Below, in pieces: positions 32,275-45,599 of a stretch of 64,000 bases of DNA (position 1 is the stretch's first letter; each line of letters begins with the position of its first letter). A program made the position numbers and the translations under genes. The notes under the pieces were generated by a model. That model made no database searches. It had not been told where the DNA came from and saw only the letters and a program-made list of their open reading frames with translations. The stretch is taken from assembly GCA_030704615.1 (NCBI GenBank), contig CM060732.1, positions 79,006,171-79,070,170 of the forward strand, given 5' to 3'. This DNA is from Takakia lepidozioides. Taxonomy: Eukaryota; Streptophyta; Takakiopsida; Takakiales; Takakiaceae.

Positions 32275-32869
32275 TGATCAAAATGAAACAAATGCTAAAC
32301 TCCAGAAAACATACATACAAAAAGAAAGATGAACGGGTGGTTATCTCCTCTGTACGCTTTCATAGCCACACATATAGTTATGCATCACACCTCAAAGGTT
32401 GGCAAAAATTACACACGGTAGAAATAAAAACACACTGGTGGATTCATTACCACGTAGCCAAATTGCAGGTCAGGATGAGTTATTCTGTTACGGGTTTGCT
32501 TTGTATAGGTCTTGCGCCAATTGCCCGAATAAATAAAGAAAAATGTAATGTTGAAAGTTAATTTCTGAAAAAATGTGCATGCATGATTTTTTTAATAAAA
32601 TAATAATATAAATATAAATATAAATATATCATTTTTCTTTGTAGATATTGAGTCAGTCAATGATAACGTGTGTTAGATGCTAGATTAATAGTATTATGGT
32701 GTTGGGATGCGTTTAAAGTCAACATTGTAATACCACTTTATTTATCCATATATGGATAAAATAAGGCAGTGGAATATTTTACTAAAGAGAAATAAAATAG
32801 ATTTGGATGAGGTTTGATGAGTGATTCTCTCTAGTAAATAATCTAAGTAGATGTGATGTGTAGCAATTG

Positions 32870-35530
32870 TTATGACAATGAACAAGTGATTTACAAAGGA
32901 TTTATAGACAAAGAGACGGATATAGATTATTTTAAATTAAAAAATAAATACTGAATATAAAACAATAAAGCAAAAAATAACAATTTAGCATTGTGCAAAG
33001 AATTGTGATATTTAATTAAATTTTAAAAAAAAATCACAACTTGAGGAACATCGAATAAAATAATTTATAATCAAAATAAAAACCAACTTCCCGAATATAT
33101 ATAACAAAAAAACTTAGACAAAATGACGCACCAAGTAGTTAAGTATATAAGTGATGAGGCAAACGAGCTTTCACGACAACTTACAATGGAACAACTTTGT
33201 GAAGACCATGCTCATATCTAAGTCTTTGGGATGTTGGTCTTTTGGAAGCTTGAATGTAAAGCTTTGGAGTAGTTGAGCCAAACCCCTTTGAGCCATAATC
33301 AGACCCAAAGGCAAGCCTGGGCAACCTCGTCGCCCTGACCCAAATGACAAGAGCTCAAAAACTTGGCCTTTCACATCCATATTACTGTTGTCAAATCTTT
33401 CCGGAATGAATTCATGAGGCTTGTGCCAAGCAGATGTGTTGTGATGAATAGCCCATACATTTACCATCGTCAGTGTCTTCGCATGAATATGGTAGCCTGC
33501 TATTTGACAAGCTTAGTGCTCTGATGCGGCATGAAAGGAGCTGGAGGGCTGATGCGTAGGGTCTCCTTCACAACTGCCTGAAGATAAGGGAGCCGAGGAA
33601 TGTCGGCTTTATCCACCAACCTATCACACCCAATCACGTCATCCAATTCTTCTTAAACTTTCTTCATTGCATTGGGATGTCGCAAGAGATGTGTGAGCGC
33701 CCATTCTATGGTTGTTGCTGGTGGGTCAGTGGCCCCGGCAATAATATCCTGCATCAAAAGTCAACACAATGAGACAAATCATCTCGATTATTTCTAACCA
33801 ATACTTCGAACCAGTGTACGTGCATTTAACAGTTGATGAGCTCGCTGAGTCATTGTAAAGACTTGTTGAGTTTTTGGCTTTGTTAGCATCAACTAGGGCT
33901 TCCATATAGGAATTCTTCCGGTAGGATTACAAGTTTTTGTCGAGGTCGTTGTAATTGCACATTGTAGAAGCCCTCAATGATTGTGGTACATGACCCGTTT
34001 ATGATGCACCATGTACCGCTACGCTTTTCGAAGGTATCAAATCGTTTTGTATAGCCATGTCCTAATAAGGGTGCAAGGCATAGAAGGGACATGGCTTGCA
34101 TACGGTTTGACATGTCCTCATTTTCACGTAATGGTGGATCATATATATCTATGTTTGCTGATTTGGGTATTATATGTTTTATCCTATCTACATAACTAAA
34201 TATATTCATTTTGTCACGAGGTCACATCATGAGGTACAATATGGTTGCTATATGCTTGAGAATTACATGTGTACTTTCTCGATGAACTAGGTTTCAAGCA
34301 AGAGGCTGAATGGATAATGGCCAACATTTAAACAATTTTGAGAAACTTGCAACACATCAACTCACCATCAACTTATATTCAAAGATAAGATATGAATACG
34401 TGTGGAAGAGATGAATATACTTACAAGCATGAGTCCTTTAATAGAAGAGTCGTCAAGCCTATATTCCGCACCCTCCTCATCAACAAGTGACAACAATACA
34501 TCTCCAATGTCTTTTTGGGCATTTGAATATTTTCTTCCCTCTTTTCGATGATACTGAATTATCACATTTAAGAAGCGATCCATTCTTTTTCATGCGGGCT
34601 TCATAACCTTGTAGGTCGAAAGGCTTTAGGAATGGAATATAGTCACCAAGGTTTAAAGAACCAATGATGTGAAAAAGTTCTACGATTAGGCTCCCAAACT
34701 CTTGACCTTCATCGGTAGTCGCCTCTACTCCAAACCATTATTTCCCAAGCACCATGTGAGTGATGGTATTCATTGTCATATCGCTCAATCTTTCTTGCTA
34801 TCCATAGATTTTGTATTGATCTGCATGGACTCCTAAACCAGGTCAATTAGGACTAATACATGCATCTATCTCGAATGCACTAGCCAATGTTCCTCGGTGA
34901 TTAGGCTCCAATCTGTAGAATTTTGGGCTACATGAAGATAAGATTGACCATGGACCCTCCACTAACTCTCAAGTGGCATATCTATCTACAAAATATCATA
35001 TGCAGACGTGAATGACATTAGAGCTGATATGTACATTAAGGTTGTCATTTCCCCGACCATACGACTCCATACTCTACGGATTTGAGGTCAAACATATTTG
35101 GCCATAGACTCTCAGATGGTTGATATGACTATTAGACCTGACCAACACTATAACAGAATGACGTGTGCATTGTTGTGCGCAATATATGCACATGTCAATT
35201 CTATGAATGGATGAATTTTTGAATAGATGATTGGATGAATGGCTATATGGACGAAAGATTAAATCTATGACTATGTGACTCTGATTCTGATTCTAAGTTG
35301 TAGCATATATAAATGTAAATGATTGCATGTCTACACGTGTTCAGATGTGAATAGATGAATGGTTGAAATATTTTAAATCGTCAGATTGGAATAGATCTAA
35401 TGTTCTCAGATTATCCTATGTACTTCACCAAATTCACTATAACACACCTGATTATCTCAACTTTCAAGTTTGACTATTTTATCGACTGTTGTCCCTTTTC
35501 ACCGCTCAAAGCATTCTCTAGATAAATACA
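32870..35530 (-). repeat. left arm of large inverted duplication
   Basis: The sequence matches, in reverse, the segment 36510-40930. Matching runs include the downstream region (32,900-33,130 versus 40,640-40,920), P450 exons 2 and 3, parts of intron 2 and the upstream spacer (35,370-35,520 versus 36,510-36,660). The left arm is shorter: it lacks about 1.1 kb (promoter and exon 1 of the P450) and part of intron 2. Confidence 0.8.
33171..34820 (-). pseudogene. cytochrome P450 pseudogene (inverted partial copy)
   Basis: Exon 2 (34820-34425) and exon 3 (33748-33171) correspond to those of the intact P450 at 37.6-40.6 kb, but exon 1 with the membrane anchor is absent. In exon 3 a CAA codon has become TAA (33653-33655, after NAMKKV). 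A one-base loss in the stretch corresponding to ESIKACQIAGY shifts the frame, and the tail after the haem loop (FGSGRRGCPG, intact) is changed. The I-helix Thr motif reads AGATDPPATT rather than AGGTDTSATS. It cannot encode a P450. Confidence 0.85.
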
Positions 35531-36509
35531 GTATTAAAATATTAGACAAGATAGTGTATTTTCTATAATTTGCCATAGACCCTCTACAAATATATGGCTC
35601 AACCTTTTTTTAAAATTAAAAAAAACAAAAAACAAATCCCCCTTACTCAAATGGCTCAACCTGTTTTAGCCATATTTTTTCGTAGTGTATGGGAGAGCAT
35701 TTATTGGAGAGCATAGTGCCATAGTGGCTTTGGCAAGGATGGGCCCAATATAGGGGCCGGGTGGGCCCCGCAGGGGGTTGTTGTGCCGCTTTGTGCCAGC
35801 GTGCCGTAGAGGTTGTGGCGCAGTGGGCAGGTGGGAGGCGGGGCAGCCCCGGCACTATGACCTCCATGTTTGGGACATGCCGAGGCGTGCCGCATGTAAT
35901 TGCCAACCTTTGGAACCTTGCACATTTTGAATGTTTTGACCCTTTCACACTTTGTGTCACTCCGCAGTAGTTTAGGGCTCAAAACCTACTACCTTGTCCT
36001 GTGTGGTACGAATTGTGGATTTCACATTATTGTAATGAGTATAGTGTTAACGTCTGCTCTGCATTTAGACTTCACTATAAAGTTTATGATGATCCAAATT
36101 AAATTATCTTTGTTTGGCCATATCTTGTCATATGAAACCCGTTTGACATAATTCTTGGGGGGATAGCCCCAAGGCTCACAATACTACCCACTTAGACCTA
36201 GTTTCAGTTTTGAGCTCCTGCCAAAAAATTATGGATTATTCCAAATTAAATAAATCAGATGGAATAAGGTCATGCATGAATTGGGAAACTTGTTACCATG
36301 TATGCGAAATGCAGTAGCATGTACGATGCAAAAAGAAAATATGTGATACTCCATACCTGATGTGATTTTTGATATAACAAAGTGTTTTTGAGCATCATTA
36401 GTACATGAACATGAAAATACTAAGGTATTAGAAAAGAGCAGTATGAAATTCCCTTAGGTTGGTTCCATTAAAAAATTCATTATCATCTACTACGTCAAAT
36501 ATTTTGATA
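35531..36509. other. spacer of inverted duplication
   Basis: About 1 kb of unique sequence between the two arms. Short frames on both strands lack motifs. Nothing else is recognised. Confidence 0.5.
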
Positions 36510-39500
36510 TTATATTTAACTGGGGAGTGCTTCGAGCAGTGAAAAGTGGCAACAGTCGATAAAATAGTCAAACTTGAAAGTTGAGATAACCGAGGTGTGT
36601 TATGGTAAAATTTGGTGAAGTACATATGATAATCTGAGAACATTAGATCTATTCCAGTCCAACGATTTAAAATGTTTCAACCATTCATCTATTCACATCT
36701 GAACACTTGTAGACATATTGCAGTCATTTACATTTCTGTATGCTACAACTTAGAATCAGAATCACAGTCACATAGTCATACATTTAATCTTTCGTCCATT
36801 TAGCCATTCATCCAATCATCTATTCAAAAAAAAATTCCATTCATAGAATTGACATGTGCATATAGTGCAGACAACAAGATGTCGACACGTGTAGTCATGT
36901 AATCATTTTCATATGTATTGGGCGCAACTTAGAACAATCACAATCATATAGTCATATAGACATAATTTCAAATGTACATGTTATTCTTTTATGGTGTTGG
37001 TCATGACTAATATTCATATCAACCATCTCAGAGTCTGTGGTTAAATATATTTGATCTCAGATCCGTAGAGTACGCCGTACGGATATCGTCGTGGATATGA
37101 CTTAGCTCAATGTACATGTTACCTCTAATGTCATTCACATCTGCATATGGCATTTTGTAGACAGATATGCCACAACTAACAAAACATGACAGTCATGAGA
37201 ACCATAATCTGTTGTAGTGTATCAATGCATTTATAGAAATGTTTGTCAAGTTATTTCTTTTAGAAAGATTTAACTTGACTCTTGAGTAGATTGGTAGGCA
37301 AAACCACATAGAATTAAACGCCGGACCCACTATAGGCGTGGTCACCATGACGTAATTTCTTACATAATGAAAGAGAGGTGAGAGAGCTAGCTGAGAGATC
37401 TAATTCTGCAGCATCAAATCTCTTTGAAAATCCTAGTCTTTTCAAGTCAAAATCCAAATTATGCAGCTCAAACGTAGATCTTGAATTAGTCGTGATTGTA
37501 CCAAATTGTGACATAACTAGGAGACTGACGGAACTAGGAGACGTCACACTTAAAATGGATTTGGTCTCTAGCATGCTTGGTCTTCAATTATTTCCAAAGA
37601 TTTTGCTTGTTGTAGTAGCTGCGGTTGTGCTCAATCAAATCTTTAAGTTGTTTCGTGATCGAAATGTGAATAAGATACCAAGGTCGTTTCCAAGCTTGCC
37701 TATACTAGGAGACCTCCCTTTTCTGGGTAACGCCCCTCATGTTGCACTCTCCAAATTAGCTCATAAATATGGAGATATCATGCAAGTGAGATTTGGATTG
37801 AGGTCTGTACTCGTAATTTCTTCCCCAGCGATGGCACATGAGGTTCTTAAAACCCACGACCAAATCTTCGCATCTCGACCTCAAACAGCTGGTGGAGACA
37901 TTACATTCTATAAAAGAAAAGACATGGCTTGTGCCCCTTATGGACAGCATTGGCGACTTTTACGCAAATTGTGCATGCTAGAGCTTTTCACTATCAAGAG
38001 AATCCAGGCATTCAAGAAAATCCGGGATGAAGAGGTGTCATCTTTGGTGCGGGGCATTTTCGAGGAATCGCAGGTTAGAACTTGAAATTTGATCATTGTT
38101 GTAGCAGTACTTGACTGGTTTAGATCATAACTAACTAGACTTGTTGATTTGATCAGCTCCTATGGTCTATCCAGAGAGTATACAAATGGATACTATACTT
38201 GAGCCATATGAAGGCCACCTTATTGTCATATGAAAAACCTCTTGAGGTTAAATGATAGCTACCCACAAAATTAGAAATAGAGAGAAGATAGATTCGTGTG
38301 TTTGAGAGTCAGTGGAGGGTCGACCATGGTCAATCTTATCTTCATGTAGCCCAAAGTTCTACAGATTAGGGACTAAATTCTATCACCGAGGAATAATAGC
38401 TAGTGCATTCAAGATAGATACATTGATTAGTCCTAAATTGACCTGGTTTAGGGGTCCATGCAGAATATAAAATCTGTGGATATGCAAAAAAGATTGAGCG
38501 ATATGACAATGAATACCATCACGCGCATGGTGCTTGGGAAAAAATGGTTTGGAGTAGAGACCACTACTGAGGAAGGTCAAGAGTTTGGGAGCCTAATTGC
38601 AGAACTTTTTCACGTCACTGGTTCTTTAAACCTTGGTGACTACATTCCATTCCTAAAGCCTTTCGACCTACAAGGTTATGAGGCCCGCATGAAAAATGTT
38701 GCTGCAAGAATGGATTGCTTCTTAAGTGTGATGATTCAGGATCATCGGAAAGAGGGAAGAAAGAATCCAAACGCCCAAAAAGACCTTGTAGATGTATTGT
38801 TGTCACTTGCTGATGAGGATGGTGTGGAATATAGGCTTGACGACTCTTCTATTAAAGGACTCATACTTGTAAGTATATTCATCTCCTCCACATGTATTCA
38901 TATCTTTTCTTTGAATATAAGTTGTTCAAATGGTGAGTTCATGATGTGTTTTAAGTTTCTCAAAATTGTTTAAAGATTGGTCATTATCTATTCATGAGCC
39001 TCTCGATGGGAAAAACCTAGTTCATCGAGAAAGTGCACATGTAATTCTCAAGCATATAGCTCGGGGGGGTCACTCATTAGGCTAGAACACCATCTGCGAT
39101 CAATACTTTACCGGAGAGGGGGTTTTGAAAAAAAAACAATTGTACGAAATATATGTATGGGAAGGGGTATGATTGGTTAAAATATTGAAGTATACGTAGG
39201 GGATAATGCATTTACATAAACTTTACAAAGATCTATAAATACATATAAGAGTACAAGTTATATTTTTTTTTTTCTGCATTTGTTGATGGGATTGACCCTA
39301 AGACCTAAAATTTTCTCTCTTTTTGTACGGGGAGGGGTATTTTTTAAAAATAAAATTTTGTACAAATTTTTATACACAAGAGATGGGTAAATTGGTAATT
39401 AAAATACATACAGGGGGTCAATATCAGTGTACAATGCTGAGTGCAGAGGTATTAAAAAACATGTCTTGATCGCACATGTTATGAGATTTATATGAATAGT

Positions 39501-40930
39501 GAACCCCCCGAGGCATATAGCAACCATATTCTACCTCATGATGTGACCTTGTGACAAAATGAATATATTTAGTTATGTAGATATAATGATGGATCATATA
39601 ATACCAAAATCAGCAAACATAGAATATATATGCGATCCACCATTAGGTGAATTGAGGACATGCCAAACCAAATGCAGGCCATGTCCCCTCTGTGCCGCAC
39701 AGCCTCATTAGGACAAGGGTATACAAAACAATATGATACCTTCCAAAATCGTAGCGGCACATATGTGCACCATAAATGGGTCATGTACCACAATCATTGA
39801 CAGCTTCTACAATCTGCAATTACAATGTTCTCGGCAAAAGCCTATAATCCTACCGGGAGAATTCATATCTGGAAGCCCTAGCTTATGCAAAAATTCAACA
39901 AGTCTTTACAATGACTCAGAGAGCTCATCAACTGTTAAATGCACACGTAGACTGGTTCGAAGTACTTGAGGTGATTTGTCTTATCACGTCGATTCTTGAT
40001 GCAGGATATTCTTGCGGGGGGCACCGACACATCCGCAACAAGCATAGAATGGGCGCTCACACATCTCTTGCGACATCCCAATGCAATGAAGAAAGTTCAA
40101 AAAGAATTAGATGACGTGATTGGGTGTGATAGGTTGGTGGATGAAGCCGACATCCCTCGACTCCCTTACCTTCAGGCAGTTGTGAAGGAGACCCTACGCA
40201 TCAACCCTCCAGCTCCTTTCCTGCCGCATGAGAGCATTAAAGCTTGCCAAATAGCAGGCTATCATATTCCTGCAAAGACACTCGCGATGGTAAATGTATG
40301 GGCTATTCATCACAACACATCTGTTTGGCAAAAGCCTCATGAATTCATTCCGGAGAGATTTGACAATAGTAATATAGATGTGAAAGGCCAAGATTTTGAG
40401 CTCTTGCCATTTGGATCAGGGCGACGAGGTTGCCCAGGCTTGCCTTTGGGTCTAATTATGGCTCAAAGGGGTCTGGCTCAACTGCTCCAAATCTTTACAT
40501 TCGAGCTTCCAGAAGACCAGCATCCCAAAGACTTGGATATGAACGAGGTCTTTGGGCTCGCAACTCGCAAAGTTGTTCCATTGCTAGTTGTCGTGAAAGC
40601 TCGTTTGCCTCATCACTTGTATACTTAATTACTTGGTGCGTCATTTTGTCTAAGTTTTTTTTGTTATACATATATATTCGGGAAGTTGGTTTTTATTTTG
40701 ATTATAAATATTTTTATTCGCTGTTCTTCAAGTTGTGACTCTCTAATTAATCTCTTTTATATTTTTTCAAAAAAAAATTAATTAAATATCACGATTCCTT
40801 GCACAATGCTTTGTTTTTTTTTTGTTTTTTTTTCAGTATTTATTTTTTAATTTAAAATATACTATATCCGTCTCTTTGTCTCTCTGTAAACCCTTTGTAA
40901 ATCACCTTGTTCAGTTGGTGATGTCTAAGT
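36510..40930 (+). repeat. right arm of large inverted duplication
   Basis: This arm carries the complete P450 gene with upstream and downstream flanks and is the fuller version of the left arm. The surplus relative to the left arm is about 1.1 kb around exon 1 and about 0.6 kb in intron 2. Confidence 0.8.
37555..40628 (+). CDS. cytochrome P450, A-type (CYP71-clan-like)
   Basis: Three exons join in phase 0: 37555-38073, 38464-38868 and 40005-40628, giving 515 aa. There is an N-terminal hydrophobic anchor (residues about 10-30) and a basic/proline hinge (KIPRSFPSLPILGD). Further landmarks are the C-helix WRLLRK, I-helix AGGTDTSATS with the oxygen-activating Thr, K-helix ETLR (ExxR), PERF, and the haem loop FGSGRRGCPG with the axial Cys. 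It should be an ER-bound haem monooxygenase using NADPH-P450 reductase. The substrate cannot be read from sequence, although A-type enzymes often act in phenolic or terpenoid metabolism. The ATG used begins the anchor; the open frame extends further upstream without a better start. All key residues are intact. It lies in the right arm of an inverted duplication whose other copy is dead. Confidence 0.88.
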
Positions 40931-41078
40931 TTTTTTGTTATACACATATATTCGGAAGTTTAGCTTTGTTTTTATTTTGATTATAAATAGTTTTATTCCC
41001 ATAACGACCTTCGCTCACTGCCCCTACCAACAACACTATTGTCATTCCCACCCAGAGCTATTAAATACGAGCCTGGTT

Positions 41079-41846
41079 TCACCCAATTGCTTTGAAAGCA
41101 AATGAGTAGGGAGCATTTGGGTCAATGTTGGTATATTTCTGCATCATGCCGAGGGTGAGGGTCACAAGGCAGTAGATAATAGTCACGATCGTCATGGAGC
41201 CAACCAGGCCAACGGGAATGTCTCTTGGGGGATTTTTATATAGCGGAAAGTTATTGCCCAAGGACTTTTCGCTTTTTAAGGGGGGCCCAAGGGTGGGAGC
41301 CCGAGGCCATACCCGCAAATTGTGGGAAGTCCGAGGGCAGGATCTTTCCGTTGCGTAAAAATTTGCTCATTTGGTTCCACCCTCTGACTAGCTGGCTTCA
41401 CAGCAACCCTAGATGATATGTCATCCAAGCGACAAGATTGCGTTCCACCAATTCCCTATGGCAACGAGGTTCCAGAGTTGGAATCACCGGTTCCATGCTC
41501 CCGCCCCAATGGGACGATTGGTTCCATGCCACTTGTGCCTCCTTGGGAGTTCTGCTTCATAATGCCCTAAAAAATTACAAAGGAAAATCTAGAGTAGGTT
41601 TTTACGGTTTCCTCAGCCATACTGGCCACTGCGTCAAAGCCCAAGTATGCAAAATAAAATACAGCGGCTGCTGAGAAAATGCCCGGAATGAATGGGTGTA
41701 GTTGGAGACGTGAGAATTTGAAAAGAATAAAAATACAAATGCTAAACCTACAACGATGATGAAGAAAATGACCAACATGTTCACATTAACCGAAGCAATC
41801 CAATTGAGTGTCGCCATTCCTCGAGTGCTGAGCACTGCCACCATCC
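41079..41846 (-). pseudogene. cationic amino acid transporter remnant (middle exons)
   Basis: Two stretches are typical of plant CAT (APC superfamily) transporters. One is 41846-41600, with STRGMATLNWIASVNVNMLV and a hydrophobic helix. After a frameshift near 41690 it continues as FSAAAVFYFAYLGFDAVASM and MAEET. The other is about 41265-41079, with NPPRDIPVGLVGSMTIVTII and another helix. Members are 12-14 helix plasma-membrane or tonoplast permeases for Lys/Arg. The upstream exon of apparently the same gene is at 49694-49849, with 7.8 kb of mobile elements between. Exons for helices 3-6 are not found. The reading frame is broken, so this is a disrupted gene. Confidence 0.65.
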
Positions 41847-42189
41847 CTGTAATGAATTATCCCGTAATATAAAGCCTTAGTAGATTGGTAAACTCTAGTC
41901 TTAGGATTAAGCTGATCATATCTGAGTCATTAGAGGCTTCTTTGGTGTTTGAGCAGAAAAATGGGGCAAAAACATATTCTTGCCACTTGTCGACGATACT
42001 ACCTGGAGGGCATTATTGTGAACCAGCCCATAAAACTTGGTTGTGCTCACGCCCAGCTGACAACAACCCACCTTGATTAAAGGGCTCGGGGTATTGATAT
42101 TGAGGAAAAGCCTCCCATTGCTGCTGTAGCCCCCTCCACGACTACAGACGTCACTCATGCATCTGTGGCTGTATTGGAGCGCCAGAGTT

Positions 42190-42665
42190 GAACACACACA
42201 CACACAGAGAATGTACTCATAAGACTTTCGTTTGCAGTAGCCTTGTGGCCATAGATCCCTTGCCCAGTTTGGATGGAGACATAGGGAATAGTCACTACGT
42301 TTGTGAGGGGCTCACTCCAATAACGACTTACCTTGATATACACAATTAATTCCGGCGTCCAGATATCCTCTAGAAAGCCCTTCACACCAGCGTCCATCTG
42401 ATGTGCGCAAGCAGCCCAAAAGTTACACCCCAACAGGGCCACGGCTTTAGGCCGCTTAGCCTCAAGATTTTGAAAGTTGGTGAACAGAGGTGCAGGAACT
42501 GAAGAGGGTCACTCTCTGGTGAGAATACCCCGGACAATGTATCAGAAGTGGATATTGTCTTCAGCTTGCCCGCGATTACAATCTCCTTTTCTTCCCTGCA
42601 TCTGTTTATTGTTCAAAGGTAGGCTCCCAACCCGAAGTTTAAATTTGTCCATTGCCAAGGGTAGG
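42190..42665 (-). mobile_element. LINE-like 3' fragment
   Basis: This is a minus-strand copy of the family seen at 1671, 11985 and 12610. It runs from an RLKFKL-like coding stretch near 42640, through GFLEDIW, to the GGCCACAAGGCTAC-type 3' end near 42240. Frames are interrupted. Confidence 0.5.
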
Positions 42666-42668
42666 TAG

Positions 42669-42891
42669 TGTTGGAACTGACGACCTGAATCAGCATCTTA
42701 AGTTTCGACTAGATTAGTGCTGGTTAGCTAGTTGCAATCACTTAGTTTTGTCTTTTAGTGTGTGTGTGACTCACGTTATCGCTTAGACGCGGTTCACTGC
42801 GGTCCATGTAGATTAGCGGTGCCGCTTGCCTATTTAGACATGCCTGTTCATATGCTCATACATCAGTATAGTCTTGTTAAGTTTATCAACA
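42669..42891 (+). repeat. copia 5' LTR
   Basis: It starts TGTTGGAACTGAC and ends TTTATCAACA, 223 bp. The first 40 bases match the 3' LTR start at 46881. The primer-binding site follows with no gap. Confidence 0.75.
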
Positions 42892-43138
42892 TGGTATCAA
42901 AGCCAGGAGGCTCTCTAGAACAATGCTTGAATAAGTGAGTAGTCAAGACGGTTCAGTGACTGTGAGAGTTCCAGTTAGATACTGACATCGGTTGATTTGC
43001 TCTAAGCTAATACTCTGGTTTCTAAGTGAGAGTTCCTTAGAACAGTTCTTATTTCATATCGGTTGTTTTGTGCTACGCTAACACTCTGGTTTCTAAGTGA
43101 GAGTTCCTTCGAACAGTTCTTGTTTTTTTTGTATCGAA

Positions 43139-44705
43139 CTCAACGGAGCTGGCACGAATATTTTCCGAGAGTGACAAGTTGGACGGTTCGAAGAACTATG
43201 TATCCTGGTCCATTCGTGTGAAGAATATCTTGAAACGTGATGAAGTGTGGGATGAACTTGGCTTTGATCCTCCACATGCAGGTGCAGAAGGTGGCGTTGG
43301 TGCTCCTGGGGAAGTGGTCAATACTAACGTACAAGCTCAAGCACCGGACGTTGCTGTTGATCCTCTTGCACCGGTCGATATTGCTGGTGGAGTCGTAGCA
43401 CTTAGTCCACAAGAACTTGCCCGCAAGAAGGTGAAGACAGTATCCATCTTAGCAGCAACAGTAAAAGACAAGTGTCTCCCAACTGTCAACAAGTTTGATG
43501 CGGATCCAGGGGATTTGCTATTCTATCAGCTATCAACCATCAGTGTGATGTGGATGCGGAAATGGGGGCCATGTGGCAATATAATATTTTTTTCTGGGGC
43601 TGCCCGTAATTTTATGCTTGGATTTGTGAGAAACAATAATGAAAAATGACACGGGATTGTACTGACAGGCCACCGTTGGCTGCCGAAGGTGGAGGAGGTT
43701 GAGCGGGAGAACATAAAGGTAAAAATGAAATAAATGGATGTCGAAGAAAAAAAACAAAAAAAAACAACAACAACAACATGAGATATGGACTTCTAACGTT
43801 GAAGAATTCTGCACAAACGTGGAAGAATTCTGCATGTTTTTTAGCCATTTTAATCTCTAGCTTGGATTATCGTATCCTACGGAATATGCAGGGATGCCGG
43901 TGAAAAAAAATAAAATTTGTTGGACCTAAGTTGAACGAAGGTGGCTCTTCTGTTCTTGTATAAGGTATTTTTTGCTTTTTGGAATGTGATCTTGTATTCA
44001 ATTTCAAACTCTAATTTTTTTCCGGGCAGGTTCATTGGGCAGATTGAAATGTTTTTGTTCACCTTCGTTGACCTTCGTCACTGATGGAATTGCGTTGGTA
44101 ACTGACAGAATAGGAGCTCTCCGGATCCAGCGAGGTGCTCGGCCCATTTCAAACAACGTTTTGGTGGTGACTTGCTGCAGAGACAACTTCTACTCGAACA
44201 AAAGTTGCAACAAGTTTCCATGACCGATGGAACTTCAGTGGAGGACTACTTGAAGCAAGTCGAAGATCTTGCAGGCCTACTAGCTAGTATTAACGCTAAA
44301 GTAGATGAAGTCAAACTGATGCATATTGTACTCAAAGGACTTCCACTTAGCTGGAGTTCTTTCATATCTAACTTTGGTTCTAACTTATCTAAGCTTCCTC
44401 GACCAACTTTCACAGACTTGGTTGAACGCATGCAATCCGAGGAGTATTGGCGTCGTGGCAAGATGGAAGACGAACTCATGAAGAAGCAATGCTTGCAGGC
44501 CCAGTTCACCCGGAATGCAGTATGAGGCAAAGGCAGGCCCTTCAACAACCCCAACAAAGCGCAGAACCAGTTCGGAGGTTCACCTCGACCCAGCTTCAAC
44601 CGAGGAGGGCGTCGCAATACCAACTGCAACTACTGTGGAAAATCTGGCCATTGGGAAGCTGACTGCGATCTCAAAAAGATTGAGGAGCAAATAGCGACTC
44701 CTTAG
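43139..44705 (+). pseudogene. copia gag remnant with CCHC knuckle
   Basis: The first part (43139-43530) encodes a UBN2-like gag start (LDGSKNYVSWSIRVKNIL). After an unrelated insertion of about 550 bases the frame resumes near 44170, with DYLKQVEDLAGLLASINAKV and a zinc knuckle CNYCGKSGHWEADC near 44620. Stops at about 44523 and 44703 interrupt it. Confidence 0.7.
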
Positions 44706-44720
44706 TTCAAGGCTGCAGGA

Positions 44721-45355
44721 ATGCGCCGCTCTAAGTTCCAAGCTAATGTGGTTGAAGTTTTCGATGATGACGAGGAAGAGGACCTTGATGAGTTCCCTGA
44801 GTATCACTCCGGTGAAGTCAATATGGTAGAACAAGACCATGAGACCCGTGACTGGTTTATGGACTCCGGAGCAACTAATCATGTCACTGGTGACAAAGAG
44901 CAGTTCAGTAGTTTTGCTTCTCGAGTCTCTGGTACCTCATCTGGTGTAACTGCCGCCAGTGGCGCTAAGATGTCTATGGGCGGTAGAGGAATTGTCAATC
45001 TTTTTGATAATAAAGCATTCAAAAATGTTCTCTACGTGCCTGGAGTCACCAAAAGCTTGATGTCACTTGGCAAAATTACAGACAAAGGTTATCTTGTGTT
45101 GTTTAATTCTAAATCGTGTATAGTGTTTGAGAAAGATAACCCTCACCGGGTACATCTTTACGGTACACGTGATTCTTCTAATAGTCTGTATCGGCTCAAG
45201 CATTCGTTACAAGGCCAAGCTGCACTTATTGATCCTGGCGCTTCACTTACATCTCTAGCCTCGATCCGCCCTAACTCCATCGAAGGCTAAGTACTTACCT
45301 TTACAGATGACTACAGTCGCTACACATGGGTGTATTTTCTAGCAGCTAAAAGTGA
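44721..45355 (+). pseudogene. copia protease and integrase N-terminal remnant
   Basis: The aspartic protease motif DSGATNHV is present near 44866, and the flanking sequence follows copia proteases (LYVPGVTKSLMSLGK). A stop at 45288 precedes a short integrase catalytic start (TDDYSRYTWVYFL). The rest of the integrase is missing. Confidence 0.7.
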
Positions 45356-45599
45356 AGCCTTTGCAAGGAATTTGCGAAGTCAGGGCTTATGGAACTATTC
45401 CACGCAATCATGTTGTTCAGAACGAAATTCAGGGGCCCATGGAACCATTCCACGCAATCAGGATGCTGAAGAACAAAATCGAGATGTTGAGGATGTGCAT
45501 GGTAATGACATTAACGACCTTCATCCTGATGTGGCTCCCAGAAGCGATGATGATAATGTCTATCATGGAGATCGGTTAGCTTCTCCAATTATATAACCC

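Larger units (their letters stand above)
30811..32869. other. AT-rich intergenic region, no gene seen
   Basis: It contains a diverged direct repeat (31,200-31,400), a (GA)n run at 31417-31442, repeated GGATATCCGGAT-type sequence at 31,650-31,980 and a (TA)n run at 32252-32274. I found no coding exon. Confidence 0.4.
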
